Assembly: GCA_013398955.1 (NCBI GenBank) | Contig: VWPU01010352.1 | Location: 266,565 to 330,564 of the forward strand | Source: Callaeas wilsoni | Taxonomy: Eukaryota; Chordata; Aves; Passeriformes; Callaeidae | Length of the DNA stretch: 64,000 bases | Reading direction: 5' to 3' | Shown here: piece by piece, positions 11,026 to 23,113 of the stretch | How the letters are laid out: every line of letters starts with the position of its first letter | Position numbering within the stretch: position 1 is the stretch's first letter | Program-made: the position numbers and the translations under genes | The notes under the pieces: generated by a model | Databases searched by the model: none | What the model was told of the DNA's origin: nothing | Seen by the model: only the letters and a program-made list of their open reading frames with translations

Positions 11026-14000
11026 GCTCATCATCATACAGGTCAGCAAAGGCCAAGAAGAGACTACTTGAATGCAGCTCCTAAGAGAAGGGTGGGAGCT
11101 GCTGTGCTCCTTATTTCTCAGACAGCTCCTTGCAACCATCTAAGTTGATCAGGACCCTCACACCATAAGAGAGATGACAGGAAGAGGAGTTCAGGGTAGC
11201 CCATGACACCTGAGACGACACCAGACACTCACACCTAGGTAGCTGAACAGGCACATACGGGCATTTAACACCACGTGAGAGAACCTCACTGGGCCGGCAC
11301 AAGACCCAAAGCAGTCTCACAGCATTCCCATGCAAGTAAAATACTGCAGACATTTCAGATGTCACTGGATGACTGCACAGACAACAGTATCACACTTCCA
11401 GCTGCTGGCCATCTCAATGTCTCTGTAGGCTGCACTGACCCCATTATTACCTCTTTTCTGAATATCAAGTCTGGGCAAGTATCTACAGGTGGCCTAGTAG
11501 CTATAGGCGTCTGCCTACAGATGAATAAATTCAGATCCCTAATCTCCAAATCTGCCCCAGCTGTTTAATACAGTTTATTGGGAAAGAGGTAGACAGTTGG
11601 AAAAAATGATCTATAGGAACAGTGGTTCCTGTTCCCTGTCAAGAGACATAAAGGCTTTTACTATTACCATTCTTGTGATCCTAGCTGTTGTGAAACAGAG
11701 ACATCTACACTTACAAAAATAAAATAAAAATTAGATTATATATTTCATATTTTATATGTGTGTGGATATATGTTTGTATAAAAAGCAGTGAATTATAAAA
11801 GAACAAAGAGAAGAAAAGCTTACTGTACTGGTGGAAGGACTGAAAGGTCCCAGGTATTTCATTTTGCAAGTCCTTTCCATGTGTCTGTTGCAACAAATTT
11901 CTTTGTGCATATGTTCAGCCCTAGCAAGCCCAGAAGTAGACATTGTCTTTTCTGGATAGAAATATATATGTTATAGGCTAAAGATTTATATTTTAAAAAA
12001 GACCTTTTAAGAGGTTATTCTCGTCTGCAGATCATGTTCTGGCTACATGAGAACGAGATACTTCACAAGAAGAAGATATCTGGGACCCCAAGAGAACTCA
12101 TGGATGAGAGAGACAAGGTGGGAGGCATCAGATACCCCACCTGAAGTCACTGCATGCAAACAGCCTCTTCTGTCTGTGTGCTTGATCTGCAGAGATGAGG
12201 GCAAAAGCTTTTCCTGCGTTCAAAAGGAAAAGAGCATTGAAGATTATGAAGTGTTTCTGTACTTCGGTTAGTCAGGTTGCATGAGCCACAGACAGAAACT
12301 TTAACACACATCTCATTAGAAACTGCTTGAAAATCACATACTTCCTCTTTCTTTTTACAATGTCATGGTTTAGGGGCATTGCATTTGCAGGACATTGAGA
12401 ACCACTCAATCTAGAAAAAAGTTTTCTCCGGCATGACATCCCATCTCTCCTCTAAAGATCATAATTTCTTTTCATGCCTCTCTCCTTCTTGACTTCTTGT
12501 CATGAATCAGAAAGAGATGTGCTCACTTTTCCTTAAAAGCAAGTAAATAACCATGGCATGTTGTGATCCTACTGCAATGTCTCCTCCTGCCCACCACCTT
12601 TGTCCCTTTAAAACTCTATTGTTACAGTTTTCAGAAGATTTGGGAAGCTTCTGTAAATTTTCTGGCCAGAGTACACCACATAGATTCTTGTTCTTTCAGA
12701 CACACTGTCAGCGCTCTGTATTAGATCATAAATATGTATTTACATGAGGCTGATGCTGATAACAGCTATGAACCTAATAGAAAATTTTGCATTCAACGAG
12801 AGAAAAGATTTTCGTTTTTCATCAGCCTGTAAGTCTTGCTTTCAAATTCATTTCTTTCCACTGGATACAATCTAATATGGTTTGAGAGTATCATGGCAAT
12901 CTTGATGCAGCACCTGTTGAAAAATACATGGCCACCTCCTGGGGTGTGGATAAAACCTCAAAATGGAGAATAAATAACTTATTATAAAGAACTGGATTTC
13001 CAGTTGTTATTCATGGTAATATAAAAGAACTCCTGCTTTATGATTTAGAAACTCCATCGGTTTCATATCTTTATAGTATTTTGAAGGCATACATCAGGTA
13101 GAAGGAAAGAATAACCATTTACTTTTCCATTAAGAAGGGTAGTAGAAGGGGAGTGATGTACTGCTTTCTATATAAAGGTACTAGGCACTGCTTAAAAACT
13201 GAAAATGAAAAAGCTCATAAAAATAAATAAGACCTCATGTCTTTCACCTGTGAAAGAAATATACTAAAGGAAGATCCTTTCTTTAAAACTTTAAGGGGGA
13301 AAAAACCCTCAAACTAAATCCCCAAAAACCCAAAGAAAGATATACTAAGCCATTGGGTCAAAGAGCCAGAAGACATGATCATGACAATAGATTTGTATTT
13401 CTGGCCCCAAACCAGGTGGAGAATGAGTTCCTAGTGGGGGTTATAGGTTCCTGTTGCATGCAAGGTGGGACAGTGGCTGTATCAATCATCCACGGTGTCT
13501 CAGCAGCAAATCCATGGACCAGTGAGACACCTGACACTGAATTGAGTTTTTGGCCTCTTGGCCAGAACAAAATCAAATGCCATGGTATCACAGCAAGTAG
13601 AAATTAAAAAATGCAATATAGTGAACAATAGCACATAAAAAATATCAAAAGGGGATTTGAAGACACTCAGAGTAGGCTGACATTTAGATGTTGTATTTCA
13701 GTTTCAAAAAAGATGGCTATTACGTGAAAGCTATGAAATGTGACATTTTTTACCAACTAGCACTAGGCTTCTTGATATATCTGTTACATACTTTCTCTGC
13801 ATGCACTCATGCCTGTGTGTGAGCACAAGAAAATGTAGGTTTCCATTACAGCTTTGCGCTGCTTGAAGCAATCACAGTGCTGAAGGTCTAAAATTATCTC
13901 ATTCTTTCTTTTTAGATTGTTTTTTCTGTCCTAAGAATTGAGTTGGCTTTTCAAAGCTACCTGGAGAATATGGATGAATCTCAATATTCACCCCATCAAC

Positions 14001-14527
14001 CATTATCTTGATCTAAAGTACAGAAACACAACAGGAGCCGTCTGAGGACGGCGTATGTGTAGGACAAAAAGAATTTGTATTTAGGAGACCCAAACTCAGT
14101 CTACTGCCTACATCTGTACTTCTAAATTAAACAATCCAGGAAGCCCAACTGGCTGTCCTGTTAAATGGTTTGAACAGTACATGGCATGCTTTTTCCAAAA
14201 AAACCTTGCGGACATAGCTTAGGACTTAGCATTGGCTATGGCCCATTCCCAGTAGGCACATCAGATGCAGCTCCCCTGTGTTAAAGAACAAGCACTATCA
14301 TGCCATATCCATAGCCATGGGCCTTAGCACTGCTCAGTTATGGAGTGACTTCCTGAAGTCACCATGGCATGACCACAGGCCTCTCTAATGCTTTTTGATA
14401 CATCACACACTATGCTCCAGGCAAAAGAACAGGTAAAATGCAGTAAAAAACGGTGATTAATTATGTATACTTTTGGCAACAGTTGGGAGCACTGCAATTC
14501 AGAACTTATTTATTTGCATTTTAAAAG

Positions 14528-14548
14528 AAAAAAAAAAAAAAAAAAAAT
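14528..14548. repeat. Poly-A run (21 A)
   Basis: A homopolymer of 21 A in the middle of unique sequence. No LINE tail or processed-gene body was recognised upstream. Confidence 0.9.
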
Positions 14549-17500
14549 ACTGGAAGGATAGTCTTGTGCCTGACCACAGATCTGCCACAGCAGTGGATAC
14601 AGGTCTTAGCTATGCTGAGTCCTGCACTGTGACCTTGGGACTTAGACTTCATATTCCTGCATCTCAGCTCATCAATAAAACTGCAGTGACAAACCACCTT
14701 CAGTTCTCGGCTGTTATACTCAGCTCATCAGGGCAGTGCATGAACATCTCTTAATATCATTTTGGACAGCATGAAGCTCAATGGGCTCTCGCTCTCAATT
14801 TGGGCCTCTAGGCTTCTGGAATGCACCAAACAATAAAGTTGTATATTTTGAATAGCTTTAGTAAGTCATCTATTAAAAAAAGAGTTTTTACAGAGCTCAC
14901 AGTGCGCCTCATCATGGGATGTACTGCCAAAATTGTAACAATTAGCTGTCTATCTTAGGTACTTCTGTGGCTCCCAGAACCATAGTATATCAGTATATCA
15001 CAAAGTTTTATGGATTTTTCCTTCCCATCCAGCTGTGAGGCTGAGAAGGCAGTGATAGCATCACCCTTTTACAGCAGTGAGACCTGTGTCTGAGCAGGGG
15101 AGCCTGGCAGCTTGGGAAGCACCCTGTATGGTCCCATTGCCCCTTGCTCCCTGTGCCCTCACCATAAAGGAGATCCCAGCCTTCAGGCTGGAAGGGCTAT
15201 GGCATATCCTATCCAGATCCCAAACGTGGGAGGCTGAAGGACCAGGATCACTGAAGAGCACATTTCTCCATCTGCCTGGAGCTAGTCAGCAAGCCCAAGT
15301 CCTTTGGAAAGCTAAATGCCACTGATTTCAGGAAGGCTGATTTTAAGCACACCTACAAACCCAGGCTGAGGTACAGATCTGTGTTTTTAAATTACAGCTG
15401 GACATGATCACAATGTGAGATATCTTACCCACAGTAGCTACAAATTGTGCCAGACTGAGTGCAATTGTCTGTGTGAGCTTTGGGACTGACAAAGCTCAAG
15501 GGGCTGACCAAGGCTACACAGGACATTACTGACAGAGAAAGCCATTTTGCCTCCAGAAAGTCCAAGGCAGATCCTGCAACCTCTATTTTTCCTTTTAGAC
15601 ATAATTTCTCTCCTGGGTAGCAGAATCAGGGAATTGGAATTTTGTAAATACCCTTTCCCCATCTTGATGATAATTGACCAAAGAAGTTGTCTTGCAGCTT
15701 CTGGATTAAAGTGGTTACCACAATTAAGTTTCATTTCAGGAATATGTTTTATTCAAGAGACTGTCAAACTGATTGTCAAACAATCTTGAATACAAATTTT
15801 AGGAACAAGTACCCTGGAACTGCTGCCTTCCTTTCAGAGAGATCAGGAACTGGAAGCGGAAAACTTTGGGTCCTTAGTGGATCTGACAGAGAAAGATGTG
15901 GTCACCAGTTTCTCTACCACTAGACCTTGAAACCCTAGGCAACGTCCCTGACCCATCTCAAGAGATGGAGAGGGCCAGAAGCAGCTGAAGATTTTAAACC
16001 TATTGTACAGTTAAATGAAACTGTGAAAGTAATCTGCATTTTGAAAGAGAATGAAAGATCAGTTAAAAGCCAAGTTCGTTCTTTTCCAGTGATTTTCCCA
16101 AAGAAAATATCTGTAAATTTGCTTTCTGGCAAAGGACTGGAGCCTTCCTGGTTCTTCTGTGACATATGTCAGCACTGTCATTATTTTGCTAAGGAGACAC
16201 ACTGGGCGAACAAGGCAGAGGTAGAAGCTGAGAAAACGGTTGGTTGAACAAAGCCATCCTTTCTTTTCCTGCTGTTAGGCAGCACTTAAAAGAAACCGAG
16301 GTGGAAGCTAGTTTTCTTTTCAGCATGAGGTTGGAGAACACACAGGATCTTTAAACGCAGTTCAGAACCTTAGCCAGTGAGCAAGAAGTAATTAAATTAC
16401 ATTTGTCCAGACTGGTTGTTAAGTTGTCCTGGGTGGCTGAACAATGGGCTTTTCTGAGCCTGGAGAAAATACATATTTTTACAATTAGGTGAAGCAACAA
16501 GAAGACAAAGAGATATAGGAAGGATGTTTTAAATGACAAGAGCTACAGAGACAGAAAATCCCATGTTTGTCTTGCTAAGACAGCATGAAAGGACTTTAAG
16601 AAGGCTTTGAAGAAAGAAAAAGGACATAAGTGAGGCAGAAAAAAATCAGAGGTGTGCACGTAGAAAACATATAAAGAAGACCAAAAGTATGTTATTATTT
16701 TTGTATTTTGTTTTCTTGGTCTGTGATGGAGTTACATAAATCTAAAACCAATAGCTGCAATGTCAGTTAGGGTATGGAGAACCCACAAATGACTCCTACT
16801 GCATCTGCCTCTGCTCCAGGCATCCCCCAACTTCAGCTTCTCAGGCTCCAGTACGCGCAGGGCTCAGTGTCATACTCTGGAGGAACACTGCTTTGAGAGG
16901 CAGTGATATGAGATTTATGTTCCTCATGAAGGAATATGGTCTTCCAGGACACAGATCTGCTGTAATTTTTTCCAGAAAACACATGCACACACGTACAGAC
17001 ATACTTCACTTTGTGTGAAATTTAAAAAAACAGTTACATACATATTCCTGAAAACAGACATATATTATCATTTCAGTCAGTGAGATATGAACATTTTAAG
17101 AATAAGTTACTGTTCTGTAACTCCTGTCACCACCATCTTTTATTTATTATGTGCAAAACTTCAATTGCACTGACTTAAAAATTAACATTTCCTTTTACTT
17201 TGGGGCATGAAGACTCATAATTTACATTATTGAGAAACAATTTTCACAGTATGTTGTTCTGAAAACCTTACATTGTTTTTTTGTGATGTTACTAATTTTT
17301 CTTTGTGTCTTTTTCAGCATCCCATTGCCACTGGTTTATGACAGCGTGAGGGATCATTTGTGTGTTTGCATGTCTGTGCAAGTCAAGGCCTGTGTAAAAG
17401 GGAGCGATAATCCTCTGGCACATGCACTTCACACAGAAGGTTTTCTATTTTCATATAGTCTTTTGTCCCACTACTTTACTTCAAGTTTCTTCAAAATAGG

Positions 17501-19080
17501 AACAACGGTTGCTTCAATACATTTAGGATGCAATATGACAAATAATTGTTTGTAATAAATGTTCTTATTCATACAAGATGATCCTCTCAGGGCAGAGAGG
17601 CTCTTCTCAGGCACGAGGGCGGCCTTTGGATTGAAAACACCATAATTTCTGTCAAAAATGAAGTCATCAGGGACAAAAAACCAAACTCCAAGAAAATACA
17701 CACAATGCGGCAAATTTAAAACACAGCTGTACCTTCCATCTAGTGGCTAGCTCAGCTGGAGAAAGCCACGATTATCTCGTTTAATGTGGCTGTGGGACCA
17801 CCACAGAGTTTAGGAGTCCTGCAATTTTCCATTAGCAGAAAATTGACAGAGTTCCAGAATATATTTTAAGTTGGACATGGACTTTGCACTCCTACATATG
17901 GTAAGAAAAAGCCAAGAAGAATGTGATGTATTTCAATCCTTATGTTTCTGATTTAATTCCAGTCTTCTTCTGTATCTTTTATTACTATTAATTTTAATTT
18001 AATTGGAAGAGCCTGGCCTCCTTTGCTCTAGGCACCACATACATTAATTAAAATACAAAAAGAAAGATTAAAAAGTAATTCAACAAAAATCCTTTTGATT
18101 AGACCAAATATCAGGGTCCAGTAGGTCATCTTAAAACATTCCTCAAAAATACTGTTCACAGCAACTACAACTTTCACTCTTGGGCCTCTCCAGGACAAAC
18201 ATCAGTGCAGGAGGTCAAACAGACTAGAAAATCCCAGCTGAAGAGGAGATCAGAGCATTTCTGGCAAAAACAGCAAACAGAGTGCTCCATCCAGATGGAA
18301 CTTCATTGCTAACCTCAGTTGCCCAGTTCAGGGAAGGTGAGGAGAAAATATTTTCCCAAGGAAACAGGTTAGTGCTGTGCTGTTGGCACCAGCTTTCCGA
18401 ATTCTCCTTGGCAGAGGGCAGGAGCCTGGCAGCCTGCAGGGCAGCAGTGCTCGTGCTCCAGCTGCGTTGGCTCCTAAGTGGATTTGTGCATTTTGCACCG
18501 GCTCTCATTCCCAGCTGCTTCCACAGGAGATGCCACAATCAGCCTTCCTTAAGGTGGCTGATGAACTGGATGTATCAGAGAAATGATCACATTCGTCTCA
18601 TTGGGAAATGATTTTGTTGTCTTGGGCTTTACTCAAGGCCTCAGCTGTATTTTAGGTGCATTTTGCTTTTTGGGAACCATTGTTGTAAACCCCTTTTCAT
18701 ACTGATCCTCTCTTTGTACTGAGTGACTTCCTGTACAAAGGAGGTTATAGTTCAACTCTTCCAAGGATTTTAGGAATAAAGTAGCTGAGCTGATAGCAAA
18801 ATACACAACCTCTCTTTCAAAGTAGCTACTCTATTACACTTTCGTGACACTGCAGATACTGCACCTATACTTTAGAAAAGGCTGGACTTACCGGTATATC
18901 TTGACAATTTTTTAAAATAATGATTGCATCTAGAATAATATGTTTCTTTATAAATCAAGATAAAACAGTATCTAATTAGCACAAATTCTGCAGAGAGAAA
19001 CTACACCTCACAAGTCTATTAATATTCTTTGAATGTGTTGATAAATTAGCAGGTAAAGGAGAAAATAGTCCTTTGATTAC

Positions 19081-19985
19081 ACAAAGTTTTTGACAGGGTT
19101 GCCAACAACATGGTACTCCTGAACTTAGAAAGTCATACAGAGGCAAAGTACCAGTGTGAATTAAGAAAAGGCTAAGAGACAGAAGACAAAGTTAGAATTA
19201 ATGGCCAAGTTAAAAATTTAACAGCAGATGCCTTTAGATTTTACGTTGGCACTGGCATTATTTAACATACCTGTTAACACCTGGAACAGGAGATGAACAA
19301 TGAAGTATCTCAATTTGCAAATGACAATATTTTATTTACATAACTGAGATCTGGCTGCCATTTTAGGGATTCTCAAAGAAATTTAACATATACAGGTCTT
19401 AGCGTAATGAACACCAAAAAGTTCACCACTGAAAAACAGAAAGTAATACATATCGAACTGAAAGAAATTGAGTTATACAGCATACACTGCTTTAAACTAT
19501 GTTAGGGAAGAGATCAGTTGCAATTGTGACCATGTAACAAAGACTGCACTTGCAATTAAACAAGCAAATGTAATTTAATAACAAGAAAATTCATAATACC
19601 AGTATATGAAATAATGATGTGCCATTATAATCTTGTATCCAAACAGACCCTGTTATCTCAAAAAAGTTATGAAAAACTACATGTTCAGAGGCAGGTTGAA
19701 AATCATTAAGAGCACAGAGGTCACTTACATAAAATCAGGCTGAAAAGACTGGGATTGTTGACTTTGAAAATTAGAAGACCAAGAAAGCTTATGCAAAAGC
19801 ATATAAAATAATGAACTGCTCAAAAAGGCAGATCTGTTCTCCTTTGCCAAGGAGACATTCAATGAAAATGAAAGATAATCAATTCAAAACTGATACAAAG
19901 TAATAATTTTTCATCCAGTACATGGTAAGACTGTGCGACTCCCTGCAGCAAAGCACTCATGAGATCAATAGTCCAGTAAAACCCA
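19081..19985 (+). mobile_element. Ancient CR1/L3-like LINE copy (end of ORF2 and 3' UTR)
   Basis: Although very diverged, the order of motifs is that of a CR1-clade LINE. 'gtttttgacagggttgcc' and 'catggtactcctgaac' correspond to the AFDxVPH region. 'ctcaatttgcaaatgacaat' corresponds to the QFADDT reverse-transcriptase box. 'gaaaagactgggattgttga' matches the 3' UTR block 'aagagactgggattgtt', and 'gactccctgcagca' matches its downstream block. No frame is intact. Its decay is far greater than that of the CR1 tails elsewhere in the window, so it is probably a deep sauropsid or amniote insertion. Confidence 0.6.
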
Positions 19986-22537
19986 AGGAGGAACCAGCTT
20001 TCTTACTGACAATAAAAATATCCCTCCTTTTAACAGCCCGACGAAGTATGCTGGACGGATTAAATATTCCAAGGTTTAAATCAAGCTCTGGACATCATTG
20101 AACACCTCTCCTGCAGCATTCCCACGTGGAGGGGGGAACATTGATTCAACTGGTTTTGGCGCTTGCCAAAGACAAAGATAGTCTGAATGGATCCTAAGTC
20201 TGGTCTGATAGGTCAGTTCCATATATTCCCATATTTTCAAAAATGAGGTTAAAGACATGCCTGCACATACATCCCTCAGTAGGACTCCAGCAAATGTGCA
20301 GTGTGGTTACCTGCCAAGGAGCAGTTTGGTATTTTGGGGTGCAGTTTCCATGATATGGTTCCTAAATAGTCCTTCTTGTGATGCTTCTTCCTTTACACAT
20401 CAGTCTGCAGTACCTAGTGAAGGCAGAAGCTTTTGTATTGTCAAATAGTTCATAGAGTGAATTTTCTATCTCTTCTTCTTCTCATTGTGATAGATAGCAC
20501 AACTCTCCTTCCTCTCATTTACAAAGATTTTTCTCAAATGAACTATGAATAATTAAAATCTAACTCCATTTGTTCATTTTTTTCTTAATTGAAGAAATTA
20601 AAGATGTATGTAGTGTGACTTCAAGGACTGCATATGAAAAGATATACATTATTTTATTCAAGTATAGCACTTTAAATGGCACAGCACATATTTTTCTACT
20701 AATTCATGCCTCATTCAAGTTAAATATTTGCGCTATATGTGGCAAATTAAGCTAATAAAAGCAATTTTATTAGACACTGGTGTTTTTGTCACATCTGCAA
20801 ACTCCAATTTTTCCATTCTTGTGCTCACCGAGCAGTAAAAATTTCTTTCCTACATTTTCTTCTCCTTTTTTAACCCCAACATTGAGTTATTGCATTTATA
20901 TTATTAATGAGACTGTCCATAGCCAAATAACTGAAATATAGATTCATTATGGACATAAGTCCTCTTGCTGCAGGGCACAAGCACACCACTGACTGTTTGG
21001 GGTTAAGCAGAAATCTCCCCAAAGGTCTGGTTGTTACAGTTATTCATTAGGAGATTAGCTGCATCCTCCCTAGACATATCTCATTATGATGGCTTTTGGA
21101 GTGTGGGTACTGGAACAGACTAATAATTTAGCAGGTTCTGTGCTGCTGTTCCTCTGATCCTAACATGCCACTGTTAGAAAACTTAGGGGAGATCATTACT
21201 GGAGGCAAAAGGATAAGCAAAACCTAATAGGAATTATTTTCCATATGGATCATTTGCTAATTAATTTCATCTATGGCTAATGAAAAGATGATAGACCAGT
21301 AGATCATTGGATCATTGTAAAAATTAGCTTGCAACGCATTTTTAAAGACTTTTTTATTTTTGTTATTACAAACATGCAACTGTTAGAATTTTGCATCTCA
21401 TTCTATTCCAGTGATTGTCCTTCCTACTCTATTTTTAAGCCATCAGTATATTCTAACGTCAGTTAATTATGCAATATAAAACATAGAAGAATGAGGAGAA
21501 GTTTGTTGAATAATGAATTTCACAGTGACATAGTTCCAAAATCCCTCCCATCAGAATATTTCCTGTTCCTCCTTGTCTCCTGACACCTCCTTGCACCTAC
21601 CACTACCACAATTCCCCACCATTTCTTATAGCAAAAAACCCCTCTCAGTTTCCCAGAGCCACCTTCAGACCCTCTTTCTCAACTTTCCTTGCCTAATAGG
21701 CAGGTGAAAGTTGACTTGGACTGTGATTCGTTCAGCATTTCTGCACAGGGAATGGCCATTGCCAGATGGAACAAATAAACCATGGGTTGAATGGTCCTTG
21801 TCATGACTTCAGACGGAGCAATGATTTATAAACATCTACCAAGCTGTTGATTTTCACAAAATTTGTAGGAATGTAGTATCTTTGAAATGTTTACTCCTCT
21901 GTCAAATAGAGCCGAAATTGGCCCCCAGGTTAAGAAGTTACAAGGAGGGAGCTGACAGACAGCATGATGGCGTTGGTCTCATTTCCTTAGGAAACTTGGC
22001 TTAAAATACCAAACCTTAAGAGCAAGAAAATGAAGTGCAAAAGATATCATAAACTCTACAGTGCTCTCACGATAAACAAAAAATATGTTATCCTTGCCAA
22101 GCACAATGGAATGAAATTTCACCATCTCGTAACAGGCTGTGAAGTGCTGACTGATGGTCAAAGTCAACAGTGCAATAAGAAAGTGACACACTGCAGAGTT
22201 AGCAACATAACTCTATTCACTGCCATCAATTAGATGTTGGAAGTCAACATCATAAATTAGTGTCTGTATGACTTGACATGGATTGTTGTTCTGATCCAGT
22301 GGTTGGCATTACAAATAGGAAATGCAGGTCCAGAGCTCCTCTTTAAGTCTGGCCTTAAACACTTGAAGTCTTTGGTGATATTCACCTGTCATGAAGGCAG
22401 ACACCTTGCTGGAGGTGCCCAAGCTACAAGGCTGGCCATCTGAGCCCCTCACTATTGATGGAGAAAGACTGGCTTTTCTGAAGAGCAGGTCAAATCAGAT
22501 GTTGTGTACATTCATCCTTGGAAGGAATTTCTAAGTC
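19986..22537. other. Unique AT-rich sequence with no gene seen
   Basis: No transposon with confidence and no protein-like frame (70 codons or fewer). 20560-20780 and 21220-21480 are notably AT-rich. The stretch just left of the LTR at 22544 has no clear identity. Confidence 0.45.
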
Positions 22538-22543
22538 TCTACT

Positions 22544-23107
22544 TGTTGTGGTGAAGGAACCAACCAGGGGGCCACAGGGCCCAGAAACAGAGGTTTGGTG
22601 GGCTGGTACCAAGGAGTGAAACCCCCATTCTGTGAAGATGGCTTCTACCTTTGGTTTCCTAGGATTCCTGAGGGGTGGTTCTGTCTACAGTTGACAGACA
22701 CCTCTTGTGTCCCCTAAGGGAAGGTGTCCTGACCTGTCCCACCCTTCTCCTCTTCCTATGGGTCCCTGTGGTGTCACCCCGCCCCCCTTCCCTGCATCCT
22801 TTATAAAGCCCTGATTACTGTGCCTTGCCCTCTTCGGCTTCCGGACCATTTGAGGGAGCTTCTACAATAAACCCTTGGATCACCGGCCGAGAGCCACCTC
22901 TGCTCAACTCATTTCTGGCGGCGCCGGGGCTATCCAAAAGCCCCAGGCACGCTGGGCTCCGTGCCCTCCACCGCATGGGCTGGGAGGCTGGCAAGCGAGG
23001 CACCGAGGTGCCCCGGGGTGTTCTTCCTTTGTGTGGGACACGCCTGGACCAAGCTGCTGCCATCTCAGCCCAGCCAGCGTGCCGGCGGCGCATTTAATAT
23101 TAATATA
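22544..23107 (+). mobile_element. Probable solo LTR with GC-rich 3' half (ERV, class uncertain)
   Basis: A TG start (TGTTGTGG) at 22544 abuts TCTACT at 22538-22543, and TCTACT recurs at 23108-23113, as expected of a 6-bp target duplication. Inside are a TATA box (TTTATAAAG, 22800-22808) and AATAAA (22866-22871), spaced about 60 bp apart as in an LTR promoter and R region. The part after the poly-A signal is strongly CpG- and GC-rich. The right end does not finish in CA but in an AT-rich stretch (ATTAATATA), so the end may be mutated. A 6-bp duplication would suit a class II (ERVK-like) virus. Alternatively it is an LTR plus a piece of leader. Overlapping frames of 90-108 codons are by-products of the GC-rich sequence. 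Confidence 0.55.
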
Positions 23108-23113
23108 TCTACT

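Larger units (their letters stand above)
8660..19080. other. Long unique interval without an identifiable gene
   Basis: About 10 kb with no recognised transposon and no convincing coding sequence; frames stay at or below 109 codons. Local structure: an A-rich tract at 10217-10260, a perfect 2x15-bp tandem 'gtcacaggcatggct' at 10996-11025, an AT-rich stretch at about 11705-11775, a 21-A run at 14528-14548 and an acceptor-like site at 17316-17317. It has the appearance of desert or intronic sequence. Confidence 0.5.
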
